Positions 34,599 through 44,875 of a stretch of 64,000 nucleotides of DNA are shown here, piece after piece; position 1 is the first letter of the stretch, and each line of letters starts with the position of its first letter. Position numbers and translations under genes: made by a program. The DNA lies in contig JASJZC010000005.1 of the NCBI GenBank assembly GCA_037178855.1, positions 5,642,001 through 5,706,000 of the forward strand, given 5' to 3'. This DNA comes from Oscheius sp. JU75. Its lineage: Eukaryota > Nematoda > Chromadorea > Rhabditida > Rhabditidae. Below the pieces are notes generated by a model that saw only the letters and a program-made list of their open reading frames with translations, searched no databases and was not told the origin of the DNA.

Positions 34599-35775
34599 CT
34601 AACAGGACTTCGTAGTGATAGCGCAATTATAGAGAGCGCTCTTCAGCACTTTCTTGCCAGACGTTAAAATACATTTGATCTCCTTATCTCTCAACTTCTT
34701 TCTAATTTGACAGTAGACGCTGTCGATGTATTCCTTCACGGCCAGCTGATTCAAGATCAGATTGTAACCGTCCTTGACACAGTTGGCTTTGGACTTTGTT
34801 TTTCTTCCGCTTGGTCAAGGTGGCGTTCAGCTGGAATTGGTTTTGAGCTTCATAGAAGAAGGAAGACGTGCTGGAAGACACTTTTTTGGGACAAAATGGG
34901 CTAGCCGATCTTGATGGCCTTGGCCAGAAGATCATTCCAGTTGTTTGGGCTCAGGCACTTGTTAACTGAAAATGGTTGAACTCTGTTTGACCAGCGTAGC
35001 CATCAGTTCTTGTTTATTATCTAGAGAGAGAGAGAGAGATGACGCGTTGAAGTTCCTGCCAACTTGTCTTTTATGGCTACTTGAGAAAGAGAATAGTGAA
35101 ATTTACGAACGAGAAAAAGGGGGTGGGTGTGACTGAACAGTGTCGTTGGGATGAGAAACATAACCGGATTAATAGATTGACTTTAAGGTTACTTTGATAG
35201 CTGACCATCCAGTATCAAACTGAACGTTCAGGGCTACTATCAAAAGACACCAATAGTCTTGACGCCACCTTTGGAGGCAGGTAAGCTAACCTGGATCGAT
35301 ATTGCCTAAATTAGGAACGGAAAACTTTCCTGCGTATCAAGTCTAGAGTTTTGTGGAGTTAGTGATTTCGATTCTTACTCTGTTCCTTCCAACTGTTGGC
35401 AAGATTCGCCTTGTTAGTGATCTTGTTCAATGATTCGACTCCAAAACGCACACTTCTTCCCTCTCTCCAAGCTGCAATCACTTACAGTCCCGAATCCCGG
35501 TTCCTGTCAAAATCTTGGGTATTGTCGGAATTATCGGGCTCATAGCACAGGTGACAGCTGACTCCTTGACTATGTCCACCGGCTTCTGATCGTACATGGG
35601 TATCTCCATGCAGGTGGCCTACTGAACTAGATGATAATCAGGGAAAGGATACTCACAGAGACACATTCGCTGGGATTCAGGTCACTCCGAGAGCCACAGC
35701 TTTCTTTCCCAGATCAGCACCCGTACCGGCAGAGGACAGTCCAACGAGGATAGATAGCCCGAGCAGTGTACGCAT
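34599..35775 (-). CDS. Gene E: cysteine-bearing secreted protein, crosses the inverted-repeat edge
   Basis: I do not recognise this protein. ATG at 35773-35775 opens a signal peptide (MRTLLGLSILVGLSSA). To stay open, a 23-nt segment (GTACGGG...GGAAAG) must be spliced out, giving ESCGSRSDLNPSECVS. The next exon (to about 35518) reads ATCMEIPMYDQKPVDIVKES and AVTCAMSPIIPTIPKILTG. Then NKCLSPNNWNDLLAKA near 34950, and a last exon with CVKDGYNLILNQLAVKEYID and SVYCQIRKKLRDKEIKC, stopping at 34599. The joins around 34850-34910 are not clean, so it may be a decaying gene. TATATAA precedes the start by about 75 bp. The left repeat arm begins inside exon 1 at 35661. Confidence 0.4.
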
Positions 35776-36576
35776 ATTTACTTGAAAATGATGTTTGAAA
35801 AGATTACGAAAAAAGGGTTTGTTTCATCGAATCACCCGCGAACATTATATACCTGTAGCAAAGTGCAATTAATGAGATTTATTGAAGATTTTCAATGTTC
35901 AGCGATTTGAGGGAGAGTTCGAAAAAACGGGTTACTGTATTTCAGTGAACGCAGTTTGAACGAGTAGAATCGGCTGTTTTGGGAGATTAGAGATTGCACT
36001 CTCTGCAAACCTTCTCAACTTCTTTCTTGAACTTGGTCATCTTGTTCTCCAGAACAGTTTTTTTTTAATTTTTACTTTATTTTTTAGCGGGAAATTTGGA
36101 ACCTCAATTCAAACTATTGTTATAATCAATAGTAACAAAATCAAGTGTCTTTTGGAGAGGCGCTCTAGAATCTTGGGTAGCTTACCACGATTCTAACAGG
36201 CTTCTACAGAGACTTGGGGTTCTTTGGGAGATAATCGTTCGTTCAGCGGTAGAACAAATTATCTGGTAGATTATGAGAGGCTACGATCAATGGACAAGAG
36301 CTGTCATCTTATCATCTTACCCCTTCCAGTACGATCTCTGCCCTGGTTCTGATGCAACTACGGTCTTCTCCACCCTTTCGAAATGATCTTGCACCCCCCG
36401 TGTGGTCGTTTATCTCTCGCGTCAGTGACATCACATTTTGCCGTGTGTTTGCCATTTCGCAACTCGGTCGAAATCTTTATAAACCCGTTGACCAGAAGAT
36501 TTGCCCAAGAACACACAGTTCATTCCTTCTCACTTTTAAAAACAAGACTTTTCAAAGATTCATTTTTCAGACAATC

Positions 36577-36790
36577 ATGCTCTCCCAACTGATCTGTCTA
36601 GCTATTGGCTTCTACGGAGGTTCTCAGGTGGCCAAGAATTACGAGGCTTGTTATCTTTTGAACTGTGATAACAATACTTCAGATCCATCGAATGAAGGAC
36701 GACCTGATGAGAAGCGAGTGTCGGAAAAAGATCGAAGTATTTCTGAAAGAGTACAAAAAGCCGGAGACTGCCTGTACTTGTGAACGCTGA
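36577..36790 (+). CDS. Gene H: small secreted protein (left copy)
   Basis: I do not recognise this protein. An acceptor TTTTTCAG lies six bases before the ATG and TATAAA is at 36478-36483. The start reads MLSQLICLAIGFYGGSQVAK, a signal peptide. Two models fit. Unspliced, the frame ends after 68 residues (…AGDCLYL). With a 37-nt intron using a GC donor, it reads NYE|IHRMKDDLMRSECRKKIEV then FLKEYKKPETACTCER, giving three Cys and a stop at 36788-36790. The second looks more like a real secreted protein. It is divergent in style from genes A-D. An identical copy lies at 43861-44074. Confidence 0.45.
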
Positions 36791-36903
36791 CTCTCAATCA
36801 TGTACATATCGAAATGAAATATGGGTAGCACAGACAGCTTCGTCAATGTTTATTATGTACAATTTGTTATTGTACAGAACTGGAAAAAATTTAGAGGGCT
36901 CCA

Positions 36904-37393
36904 TTAAGGGGCGACGGAAGAAGCAGCTCCTCCCGAAAGCCCACCCAGAAGGAGCTTTGGAATGAGCTCGACCACCACTTGCACGATCTCATTGAGGTCA
37001 ATCTGAATCTTCTGGAAGACAGCTCGGACCTGAAACGAGTCGATTAAATTGGGACAAAAGCAGAAAACTTACTTCAGGAGGTAAGTTGTTGATATCGAGA
37101 AGACTCAGAACAGTCTGGAGCAGGCCAACAACAATTGCCACAATCTTGTGAAGAACGCCGACGATTTGGAGCGAAGTTACGAGTCCGAGGACATTATTAT
37201 CGAGAATACCGCTCAAGACTCCGTCGGGGCCCAGAACCGGCTTTAGAATACCAGTCACAGGAGTCAGAAGTTCGGAGACTGGACTAAGAACTTCGTTGAG
37301 GAGTGAAGGGATGTTTCCAAGAAGACCCTGACCGTGGGTTCCAATTGCCAACGTGGCGACGAGAACGGATAGAGCGAGGAACTTGAAGGCCAT
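36904..37393 (-). CDS. Gene B: secreted Leu/Val/Gly-rich helical protein (left copy)
   Basis: Two exons around a 43-nt intron give 148 residues. The signal peptide is MAFKFLALSVLVATLAIGTHGQ. The mature part is strongly amphipathic and lacks Cys: GLLGNIPSLLNEVLSPVSEL, LTPVTGILKPVLGPDGVLSG, VLGLVTSLQIVGVLHKIVAI, VVGLLQTVLSLLDINNLPPE, and after the intron VRAVFQKIQIDLNEIVQVVV, ending GGLSGGAASSVAP. The MAFK start, leader and intron position are shared with genes A, C and D, so it belongs to that family. Leu-rich amphipathic helices suggest lipid binding or surfactant action at a body surface; that is speculation. TATAAAAG (minus) lies at about 37439-37446. Confidence 0.8.
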
Positions 37394-37400
37394 GCTGAAT

Positions 37401-37446
37401 AGGCTGTTTCCAATTGTTGTCTCTGCTCCGAACTGTCTCTTTTATA
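37401..37446 (-). promoter_or_regulatory. Core promoter of gene B
   Basis: On the minus strand TATAAAAGAGACAGTTCGG is followed by the leader ACAACAATTGGAAACAGCCT and then the ATG. The leader matches those of genes A, C and D. Confidence 0.7.
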
Positions 37447-37911
37447 CGAAGTCGGAACTGGTAAACCGTTTGTTTTCGACTCCCGGTTCGAGCCCAATGA
37501 TCAGTACTGAATTTGAATGTGTATGGGAACAACTGTTCAATAGTCAGTTCGGAGAACTATTCCGTGACTGACGAGAGGAAACCTGTACTGGAGAGTACTT
37601 TCAGCAAAAGAGAGACTTGCTGCGGACAAGAATACTTTGTCGTTCTTTCAGTCTGTTCAATAGATCTGACTGGGTCCGCATAAAGAATATTTTCGACAGA
37701 ACATATTCTTGGTGTACCTTCCAGTGCTTGTAGTTCACAACGGTAATTGTTCTCTTTCTCTGTACCTGTACTTCGACGACCTCAAAGTCCAGACCTCATC
37801 AGCATATTGTTATGTTCAACTGCTGTAACCCGAACCATCCCGATCGTCTAACTTTTCGTACGAAAACAGACTCTCAATGAGGTTAAAGCCGTTCGGCTCA
37901 ATAATAACACC

Positions 37912-37965
37912 AGTACAAAAGGGTCCTCCCTTGGCGAGAAAAGACAACTGGAAACAGTCTCTCTT
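37912..37965 (+). promoter_or_regulatory. Core promoter of gene A
   Basis: A TATA-like AGTACAAAAGGG is followed about 30 bp on by ACAACTGGAAACAGTCTC (37945-37962), then the ATG at 37976. Gene D has the same leader almost base for base. Confidence 0.7.
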
Positions 37966-37975
37966 GTCCCAAACA

Positions 37976-38446
37976 ATGGCCTTCAAGCTCTTCGTCCTCG
38001 CCACCTTCGTCGCCATCGTGGCCATCTCCCATGCTCAGACCACTGGATCTTCTTCTGGAGAAGGGGCTGGAAATCTTCTCGGCCAGCTGACCAAAATCGT
38101 TCCCGATTATCTGGAAAAAGTTGTGGAGAAACTGGTGAAAATCATCGTCACACTAGGTGATTTCATTGCTTCAAAGGACAGTCTCACCGGCACAGTGAGT
38201 TTCTCTCTAGCTAGAAAAGATTTGAGGGATCTTCAGGTAAGAAAGCTTCTGAACGAAATTGGTGCTGCTGTCTGTAATATCCTCCAGATGGTCGTCCAAC
38301 TTCTCCGAACCCTCACTGGCAAATTTGAACTCGACTCGACGGCTGTAAACCTCTGTGACAAGTTCCGTGTTGGAGGAGCCACTGGAGGAGTTTCTGGAGC
38401 TCCAGGTGCTTCCACGCCAGCCTCTGGATCCATTGGAGGACTCTAA
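37976..38446 (+). CDS. Gene A: secreted helical protein (left copy)
   Basis: Two exons around a 42-nt intron give 142 residues. Signal peptide: MAFKLFVLATFVAIVAISHA. The mature protein begins QTTGSSSGEGAGNLLGQLTK, then helices IVPDYLEKVVEKLVKIIVTL and GDFIASKDSLTGT. After the intron come VRKLLNEIGAAVCNILQMVV, QLLRTLTGKFELDSTAVNLC and a low-complexity tail (GASTPASGSIGGL). Two Cys could form one disulfide. Gene C is a close paralogue; B and D are more distant members. AATAAA follows the stop near 38467. An identical copy is at 42204-42674. Confidence 0.85.
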   Translation: MAFKLFVLATFVAIVAISHAQTTGSSSGEGAGNLLGQLTKIVPDYLEKVVEKLVKIIVTLGDFIASKDSLTGTVSFSLARKDLRDLQVRKLLNEIGAAVCNILQMVVQLLRTLTGKFELDSTAVNLCDKFRVGGATGGVSGAPGASTPASGSIGGL

Positions 38447-38915
38447 GAAGACTGACCAATATATTGTAATAAATGTTCGAATATGTTTTGTTACGTATAG
38501 TGCGCACTATAGTAATATTCTGGTACGCCCCAAAACGTGCTCGCATAAAATAAAATTTAAATAGTAACCTCCACTATTCTAAAGCCGTAAACAGTCTTTT
38601 TAGTGCTTAACTTAGTAGTTCAGTAATCATTTCTGGGCCCGATAAACTCTTCATGAACAATGTTCGGAGCGACTATACCCGATCCTCGATCCCAAAACGA
38701 GTGTCCTCACTCAGTGTCGCTCACTTAAAAAAAGTGATGTCGAAACATGGTGCTTCTATGGCTGACCCAAAACGAACATTGTTTCTATATTTACCAAGTG
38801 GAAAAAAACTGTCTTCCGACCTTTTGTCATATCAGAAGGGTATGCTAATTAGTGACACAAGATAGGTTCGAAGTTTTATTACACATGGACTTATTCGGTA
38901 CATTTGATAGTCGGC

Positions 38916-39372
38916 TTAGAGGGATCCAGAGGCGGTGGAAGCACTTGGACCACCAGAGGCTCCACCATTCGATCCGCCAAAACGGAAACTTTCGCAAAGA
39001 TCAACGGTCTTTTTATCGAGCTTGTAGAGGCCTGTAAGAGTTTGGAGAAGTTTGACGACCATCTGGAGGACATCGCAGACGATGGCACCAATATCGTTCA
39101 AAACTTTTTTGACCTGAAGATACTCCAGCTTGAATTCGATAGAGGAAACTCACTAATTGATCGAGATTTTCCTGACCAGCTAGGAAATCACCCAGTTTTT
39201 TGATGATCTCGACCAATTTGTTCGCAATGTTTCTCAGAGGACCAGGGACAATGCTGGTGACCAGACCGAGGATATCCCCTACTCCCTCTCCGGAAGAAGC
39301 TCCAGTGGTCTGGGCATGGGAGATGGCGACGATGGTGACGAAGGCAGCGAGTACCAGAAGCTTGAAGGCCAT
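38916..39372 (-). CDS. Gene C: secreted helical protein, paralogue of gene A
   Basis: Two exons around a 40-nt intron give 138 residues. Signal peptide: MAFKLLVLAAFVTIVAISHA. Mature: QTTGASSGEGVGDILGLVTS, IVPGPLRNIANKLVEIIKKL, GDFLAGQENLDQL. After the intron come VKKVLNDIGAIVCDVLQMVV, KLLQTLTGLYKLDKKTVDLC and a Ser/Gly/Ala tail. It aligns with gene A over its whole length, with the same two Cys and the same intron phase. It is single-copy, inside the spacer of the inverted repeat. Confidence 0.85.
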
Positions 39373-39426
39373 TTCGGACTGTATCCAATTGTCCTTTCCA
39401 CTATGACAGCGACTCTTTTGTACTGG
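39371..39426 (-). promoter_or_regulatory. Core promoter of gene C
   Basis: On the minus strand AGTACAAAAGAGTCGC is followed by GGACAATTGGATACAGTCCG and the ATG, paralleling genes A, B and D. Confidence 0.65.
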
Positions 39427-40000
39427 TCTTGTTTATGGAAAACTGGTAAGCTTTCTGTTTTTGACCCGACGAGGTTTCAATTTGATTCGATCAGTACTGA
39501 ATTGACAAGTATTTTCGAACGAGTAGACGCGATCATCGGACGGTTCGGAATGAGTGTTCAGTCCAGGAGTTGGAGAACTAAAACTGAACACAGTGGCTCT
39601 CAAGGACGAGGCATGAGAGAGGTTTGCAGATCATTCGAATTGGAAACGGGTGTACCCATTGTTCTAAGCATCTTCCGAGTACCCTACACTGCTCTAGCCA
39701 GAGAAACCCTATAAAAAACGAACATGACATTTATTTGGTGTATTGACTATTCTAGTTATCGGCACGGACAGTTCTTGTCATATATCCGAACCTTTCTCTT
39801 CTACACATTCTGAGCGGCTTTCTGATTCACTTCTCCAAACGGTCTCTCTTTAAACGAACAAGAGTCTGTACTAGCAGTTCATCCAAACCGTAATCGGAGA
39901 ACAGTCCATATTAGCATACTGTTTGTGACTCCAGTAACCGATAACAGTACACTTTCAAACTGATCGGAGAACAGTATGTCAATGAGGCAGTTCAATAACC
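39427..40000. promoter_or_regulatory. Divergent upstream region of genes C and D
   Basis: There is no credible gene. TCAGTACTGAATT near 39495 also occurs upstream of gene B (37501). CGGAGAACAGT occurs twice (near 39895 and 39965), and CGGAGAAC also lies upstream of gene B (37550). These shared strings are candidate cis elements. Confidence 0.4.
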
Positions 40001-40006
40001 CCATCC

Positions 40007-40058
40007 GTATAAAAGAGTGGTCAGTCGGGAGAAAGAACAACTGGAAACAGTCTCTCTT
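40007..40058 (+). promoter_or_regulatory. Core promoter of gene D
   Basis: GTATAAAAGA at 40007-40016 is followed by ACAACTGGAAACAGTCTC at 40037-40054, then the ATG at 40068. TATA-to-leader spacing matches gene A. Confidence 0.75.
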
Positions 40059-40067
40059 CCCATCAAA

Positions 40068-40695
40068 ATGGCATTCAAGCTGCTTGCTCTCTCCGTCCTC
40101 TTCGCCACCTTGGCCATTGGAGCCAATGGCGAGGGCCTCAACATCTTTGGACTCCTGGGTGCAAATGGTATCATTGGTGGACTGCTCGGAAGTGGACTTG
40201 GAGAAGGTCTTCTTGGTGACAATGGACTCGTTGGTGGACTGCTTGGTCAAAATGGGCTTGTTGGGGGACTGCTCAATACTGTCATCAGTCTCCTGAATAA
40301 TCTTCTCGGTGGAGAGTATGGAATCCTCTCTAAAGAAGGATTCCTGTTCAATCTCATCACCGACAATGGTCTTGTCGCCATTCTGGGAGAACAGGGACTC
40401 GTTGGAATTCTCATGGCCATTGTCAATGCTGTCACTGCTCTGCTCGCGACGATTGGTAAGATCCTTGCCTCCAAAGAAAAGCTTGGAGATGGAGTAAGTT
40501 TAATATAGATTATTTAATAGGGATTTGATTCAGGTCGAAGACATTCTCCAAACTGTTTCGAACCTTTTGAAAGAGCTCCTCATTGATGATCTTGTTCATC
40601 TCCTCGACCGTGTAGTTAGTCTTGTTCCCAACCTTCTCAATGGACTGACTGGAACCAGTGGAGTTCCCTCCGTCGCCTCTACTGGAGCCTTCTAA
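40068..40695 (+). CDS. Gene D: secreted Gly/Leu-repeat protein
   Basis: Two exons around a 40-nt intron give 195 residues, the longest in the family. Signal peptide: MAFKLLALSVLFATLAIGANG. The mature part has degenerate repeats of about 10-12 residues: LLGANGIIGGLLGSGLGEG, LLGDNGLVGGLLGQNGLVGG, then LLNTVISLLNNLLGGEYGIL, LITDNGLVAILGEQGLVGIL and AIVNAVTALLATIGKILASK. After the intron come VEDILQTVSNLLKELLIDDL, VHLLDRVVSLVPNLLNGLTG and a Ser/Thr/Ala tail. There is no Cys. Poly(A) signal AATAAA lies near 40711. It sits alone in the repeat spacer. Confidence 0.85.
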
Positions 40696-42100
40696 GACCA
40701 AAGCCAGTAATAAAGATTCTTAACACGAATGCAAAATTCTGATATGCTGAAGTATAATTGAGAGCATAGCTTATGGGGGAAGTTACTGCTTCTCTTGCCA
40801 ACATGGCCCTAGTCCTAATCGATGGCTGAAATTATGCGCTGACCAAGATTCAACATGCTGCTATAAGTAATGAAGCAACATTACTAGGGAAGTGGCGCAG
40901 CCGCCTCTGATCAACTCTAAGTCAAGATCAAAGGGCTGCGAACTGGCAGCTGGTGCAACTGAAGGCAAAACGGCGAAGCCGTCGGAGAAGGATGGCTCTA
41001 CCTTTACAGTTTGCAAGAAGAACATGTCAATTCCTATCTTGGATAACATTTGTCAATGTTTGAAACCTTTTCTGCCAAGTACTATCCTAGATTAGGGTTG
41101 ACAAGACAAGTCAGGACACTCAGCATGTTACAAAGAAAATATACTGAATCGTTCTGCCTTAAGCGTAAGCGGCTGATGAATGTTTGAATCGGGATAAGTC
41201 TTGTTCTGTTTCTATACTCGGAAAAAGACAATACCGATTACTAACTCTTCTCCATTTCTGAGTGGTTCAACTCTTTGAGTTGGGAAATTGGCAAGGCTGC
41301 ATGATTGCAAGCAAAGGAACTTCTCATGGAACAGTACTTTCGATTGTCTCCCCGTGTCGAAGAGCCTTAGAAAAGCAGAGATATTGGGTATATCTTTGAG
41401 AGTTAAATTTTTTTTTTTTTAAGTTTGCAGCTGTATTATTTTTGTATCACTTAGTCTTTACCATCTTAGAGTCCTCCAATGGGTTCAGAGCAAGCACATG
41501 TGTAATAAATCTTCAAACTGATGTCTGCTTTACAGCATGACAGTGGAATCTCTAAAATCTAGTGTCTCATTATGTAGCATCAATTTCCAGCTCTTCGAAA
41601 TTTCTCGTACCATGCCAGAAACCCGCTGTCGTATCTTACTATATTTGTAATAGCTTCTTTCTTTATCAGTGGTGTTGTCCCCATTTAACAATGACCTCGG
41701 GTGAAGGTCAAGCTAGAGCTGTCAAGCGAGCATAATACATTGAAGCGACCGTATACCGGTCTCCCGTTTGAATTCGGCGCGCAAATTGGAAAGTCGCGCG
41801 GAAAAGGAAAAATGATGATTTTGAACGATCAACTGGAAAAACTTTCTGGGAGTGTTTTAAAAGGGTCACCCCTTTTTAAAACACTCTCCTTGCACGCCAC
41901 TTTGTCTGTCTTCTTCTCCTGCTTTTTCTTGCCTCTCAGAGTCTCTTTGAAGCATCCGTCTAGAGTCAGTCTACTTTTCGGTCAAAGAGTAGACCTTACC
42001 TTTTTGTTGCATAACATCAGTAGAAGTGAGAGTAAAGACAGCAGAAGTATCTACATTTGGAACTCGATTACAGTGACCTCAGAAGCACGGTTCTTCGGTA
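40696..42100. other. Non-coding part of the inverted-repeat spacer
   Basis: There are about 1.4 kb with no supported gene. It contains a poly-T tract near 41409, a short GACAAGTCAG motif near 41105 and a strong 37-nt hairpin at 41850-41886. Confidence 0.5.
41850..41886. repeat. Short inverted repeat (hairpin)
   Basis: GAGTGTTTTAAAAGGG and CCCTTTTTAAAACACTC flank a few bases, pairing over about 16 bp with one extra T. It lies 215 bp outside the right arm's inner edge. Confidence 0.75.
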
Positions 42101-42203
42101 TTTATGCGAGCACGTTTTGGGGCGTACCAGAATATTACTATAGTGCGCACTATACGTAACAAAACATATTCGAACATTTATTACAATATATTGGTCAGTC
42201 TTC

Positions 42204-42674
42204 TTAGAGTCCTCCAATGGATCCAGAGGCTGGCGTGGAAGCACCTGGAGCTCCAGAAACTCCTCCAGTGGCTCCTCCAACACGGAACTTGTCACAGAGG
42301 TTTACAGCCGTCGAGTCGAGTTCAAATTTGCCAGTGAGGGTTCGGAGAAGTTGGACGACCATCTGGAGGATATTACAGACAGCAGCACCAATTTCGTTCA
42401 GAAGCTTTCTTACCTGAAGATCCCTCAAATCTTTTCTAGCTAGAGAGAAACTCACTGTGCCGGTGAGACTGTCCTTTGAAGCAATGAAATCACCTAGTGT
42501 GACGATGATTTTCACCAGTTTCTCCACAACTTTTTCCAGATAATCGGGAACGATTTTGGTCAGCTGGCCGAGAAGATTTCCAGCCCCTTCTCCAGAAGAA
42601 GATCCAGTGGTCTGAGCATGGGAGATGGCCACGATGGCGACGAAGGTGGCGAGGACGAAGAGCTTGAAGGCCAT
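42204..42674 (-). CDS. Gene A, second copy (right arm)
   Basis: The translation is identical to 37976-38446 (142 residues after removing the 42-nt intron), in opposite orientation. Its TATA-like element and leader are also duplicated (about 42685-42738), so it should be expressed like the first copy. The two copies cannot be told apart by protein sequence. Confidence 0.85.
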   Translation of the reverse strand: MAFKLFVLATFVAIVAISHAQTTGSSSGEGAGNLLGQLTKIVPDYLEKVVEKLVKIIVTLGDFIASKDSLTGTVSFSLARKDLRDLQVRKLLNEIGAAVCNILQMVVQLLRTLTGKFELDSTAVNLCDKFRVGGATGGVSGAPGASTPASGSIGGL

Positions 42675-43257
42675 TGTTTGGGACAAGAGAGACTGTTTCC
42701 AGTTGTCTTTTCTCGCCAAGGGAGGACCCTTTTGTACTGGTGTTATTATTGAGCCGAACGGCTTTAACCTCATTGAGAGTCTGTTTTCGTACGAAAAGTT
42801 AGACGATCGGGATGGTTCGGGTTACAGCAGTTGAACATAACAATATGCTGATGAGGTCTGGACTTTGAGGTCGTCGAAGTACAGGTACAGAGAAAGAGAA
42901 CAATTACCGTTGTGAACTACAAGCACTGGAAGGTACACCAAGAATATGTTCTGTCGAAAATATTCTTTATGCGGACCCAGTCAGATCTATTGAACAGACT
43001 GAAAGAACGACAAAGTATTCTTGTCCGCAGCAAGTCTCTCTCTTTGCTGAAAGTACTCTCCAGTACAGGTTTCCTCTCGTCAGTCACGGAATAGTTCTCC
43101 GAACTGACTATTGAACAGTTGTTCCCATACACATTCAAATTCAGTACTGATCATTGGGCTCGAACCGGGAGTCGAAAACAAACGGTTTACCAGTTCCGAC
43201 TTCGTATAAAAGAGACAGTTCGGAGCAGAGACAACAATTGGAAACAGCCTATTCAGC

Positions 43258-43747
43258 ATGGCCTTCAAGTTCCTCGCTCTATCCGTTCTCGTCGCCACGT
43301 TGGCAATTGGAACCCACGGTCAGGGTCTTCTTGGAAACATCCCTTCACTCCTCAACGAAGTTCTTAGTCCAGTCTCCGAACTTCTGACTCCTGTGACTGG
43401 TATTCTAAAGCCGGTTCTGGGCCCCGACGGAGTCTTGAGCGGTATTCTCGATAATAATGTCCTCGGACTCGTAACTTCGCTCCAAATCGTCGGCGTTCTT
43501 CACAAGATTGTGGCAATTGTTGTTGGCCTGCTCCAGACTGTTCTGAGTCTTCTCGATATCAACAACTTACCTCCTGAAGTAAGTTTTCTGCTTTTGTCCC
43601 AATTTAATCGACTCGTTTCAGGTCCGAGCTGTCTTCCAGAAGATTCAGATTGACCTCAATGAGATCGTGCAAGTGGTGGTCGAGCTCATTCCAAAGCTCC
43701 TTCTGGGTGGGCTTTCGGGAGGAGCTGCTTCTTCCGTCGCCCCTTAA
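43258..43747 (+). CDS. Gene B, second copy (right arm)
   Basis: This is identical to 36904-37393, 148 residues, two exons. GTATAAAAGAGACAG at about 43204 and the AATTGGAAACAGCCT leader precede the ATG. It faces gene A' divergently, as B and A do on the left; the 1-bp arm difference lies between the two genes, in non-coding DNA. Confidence 0.8.
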
Positions 43748-43860
43748 TGGAGCCCTCTAAATTTTTTCCAGTTCTGTACAATAACAAATTGTACATAATA
43801 AACATTGACGAAGCTGTCTGTGCTACCCATATTTCATTTCGATATGTACATGATTGAGAG

Positions 43861-44074
43861 TCAGCGTTCACAAGTACAGGCAGTCTCCGGCTTTTTGTAC
43901 TCTTTCAGAAATACTTCGATCTTTTTCCGACACTCGCTTCTCATCAGGTCGTCCTTCATTCGATGGATCTGAAGTATTGTTATCACAGTTCAAAAGATAA
44001 CAAGCCTCGTAATTCTTGGCCACCTGAGAACCTCCGTAGAAGCCAATAGCTAGACAGATCAGTTGGGAGAGCAT
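43861..44074 (-). CDS. Gene H, second copy (right arm)
   Basis: This is identical to 36577-36790, with the same two possible splice readings and the same TATAAA and acceptor upstream. Confidence 0.45.
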
Positions 44075-44875
44075 GATTGTCTGAAAAATGAATCTTTGAA
44101 AAGTCTTGTTTTTAAAAGTGAGAAGGAATGAACTGTGTGTTCTTGGGCAAATCTTCTGGTCAACGGGTTTATAAAGATTTCGACCGAGTTGCGAAATGGC
44201 AAACACACGGCAAAATGTGATGTCACTGACGCGAGAGATAAACGACCACACGGGGGGTGCAAGATCATTTCGAAAGGGTGGAGAAGACCGTAGTTGCATC
44301 AGAACCAGGGCAGAGATCGTACTGGAAGGGGTAAGATGATAAGATGACAGCTCTTGTCCATTGATCGTAGCCTCTCATAATCTACCAGATAATTTGTTCT
44401 ACCGCTGAACGAACGATTATCTCCCAAAGAACCCCAAGTCTCTGTAGAAGCCTGTTAGAATCGTGGTAAGCTACCCAAGATTCTAGAGCGCCTCTCCAAA
44501 AGACACTTGATTTTGTTACTATTGATTATAACAATAGTTTGAATTGAGGTTCCAAATTTCCCGCTAAAAAATAAAGTAAAAATTAAAAAAAAACTGTTCT
44601 GGAGAACAAGATGACCAAGTTCAAGAAAGAAGTTGAGAAGGTTTGCAGAGAGTGCAATCTCTAATCTCCCAAAACAGCCGATTCTACTCGTTCAAACTGC
44701 GTTCACTGAAATACAGTAACCCGTTTTTTCGAACTCTCCCTCAAATCGCTGAACATTGAAAATCTTCAATAAATCTCATTAATTGCACTTTGCTACAGGT
44801 ATATAATGTTCGCGGGTGATTCGATGAAACAAACCCTTTTTTCGTAATCTTTTCAAACATCATTTTCAAGTAAAT

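Larger units (their letters stand above)
35661..38549. repeat. Left arm of a large inverted repeat
   Basis: The 2889 bp are repeated in reverse complement at 42101-44990. Paired coordinates sum to 80651 in the outer part and 80650 in the inner part, which shows a single 1-bp length difference. That is an extra G in the right arm near 43042 (CAAAGAGAGAG against CAAAAGAGAG at about 37605). All long ORFs translate identically in both arms. The outer edge lies within gene E exon 1 (ACACATTCGC...). The inner edge lies just past gene A (...GCTCGCATAAA). Confidence 0.95.
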
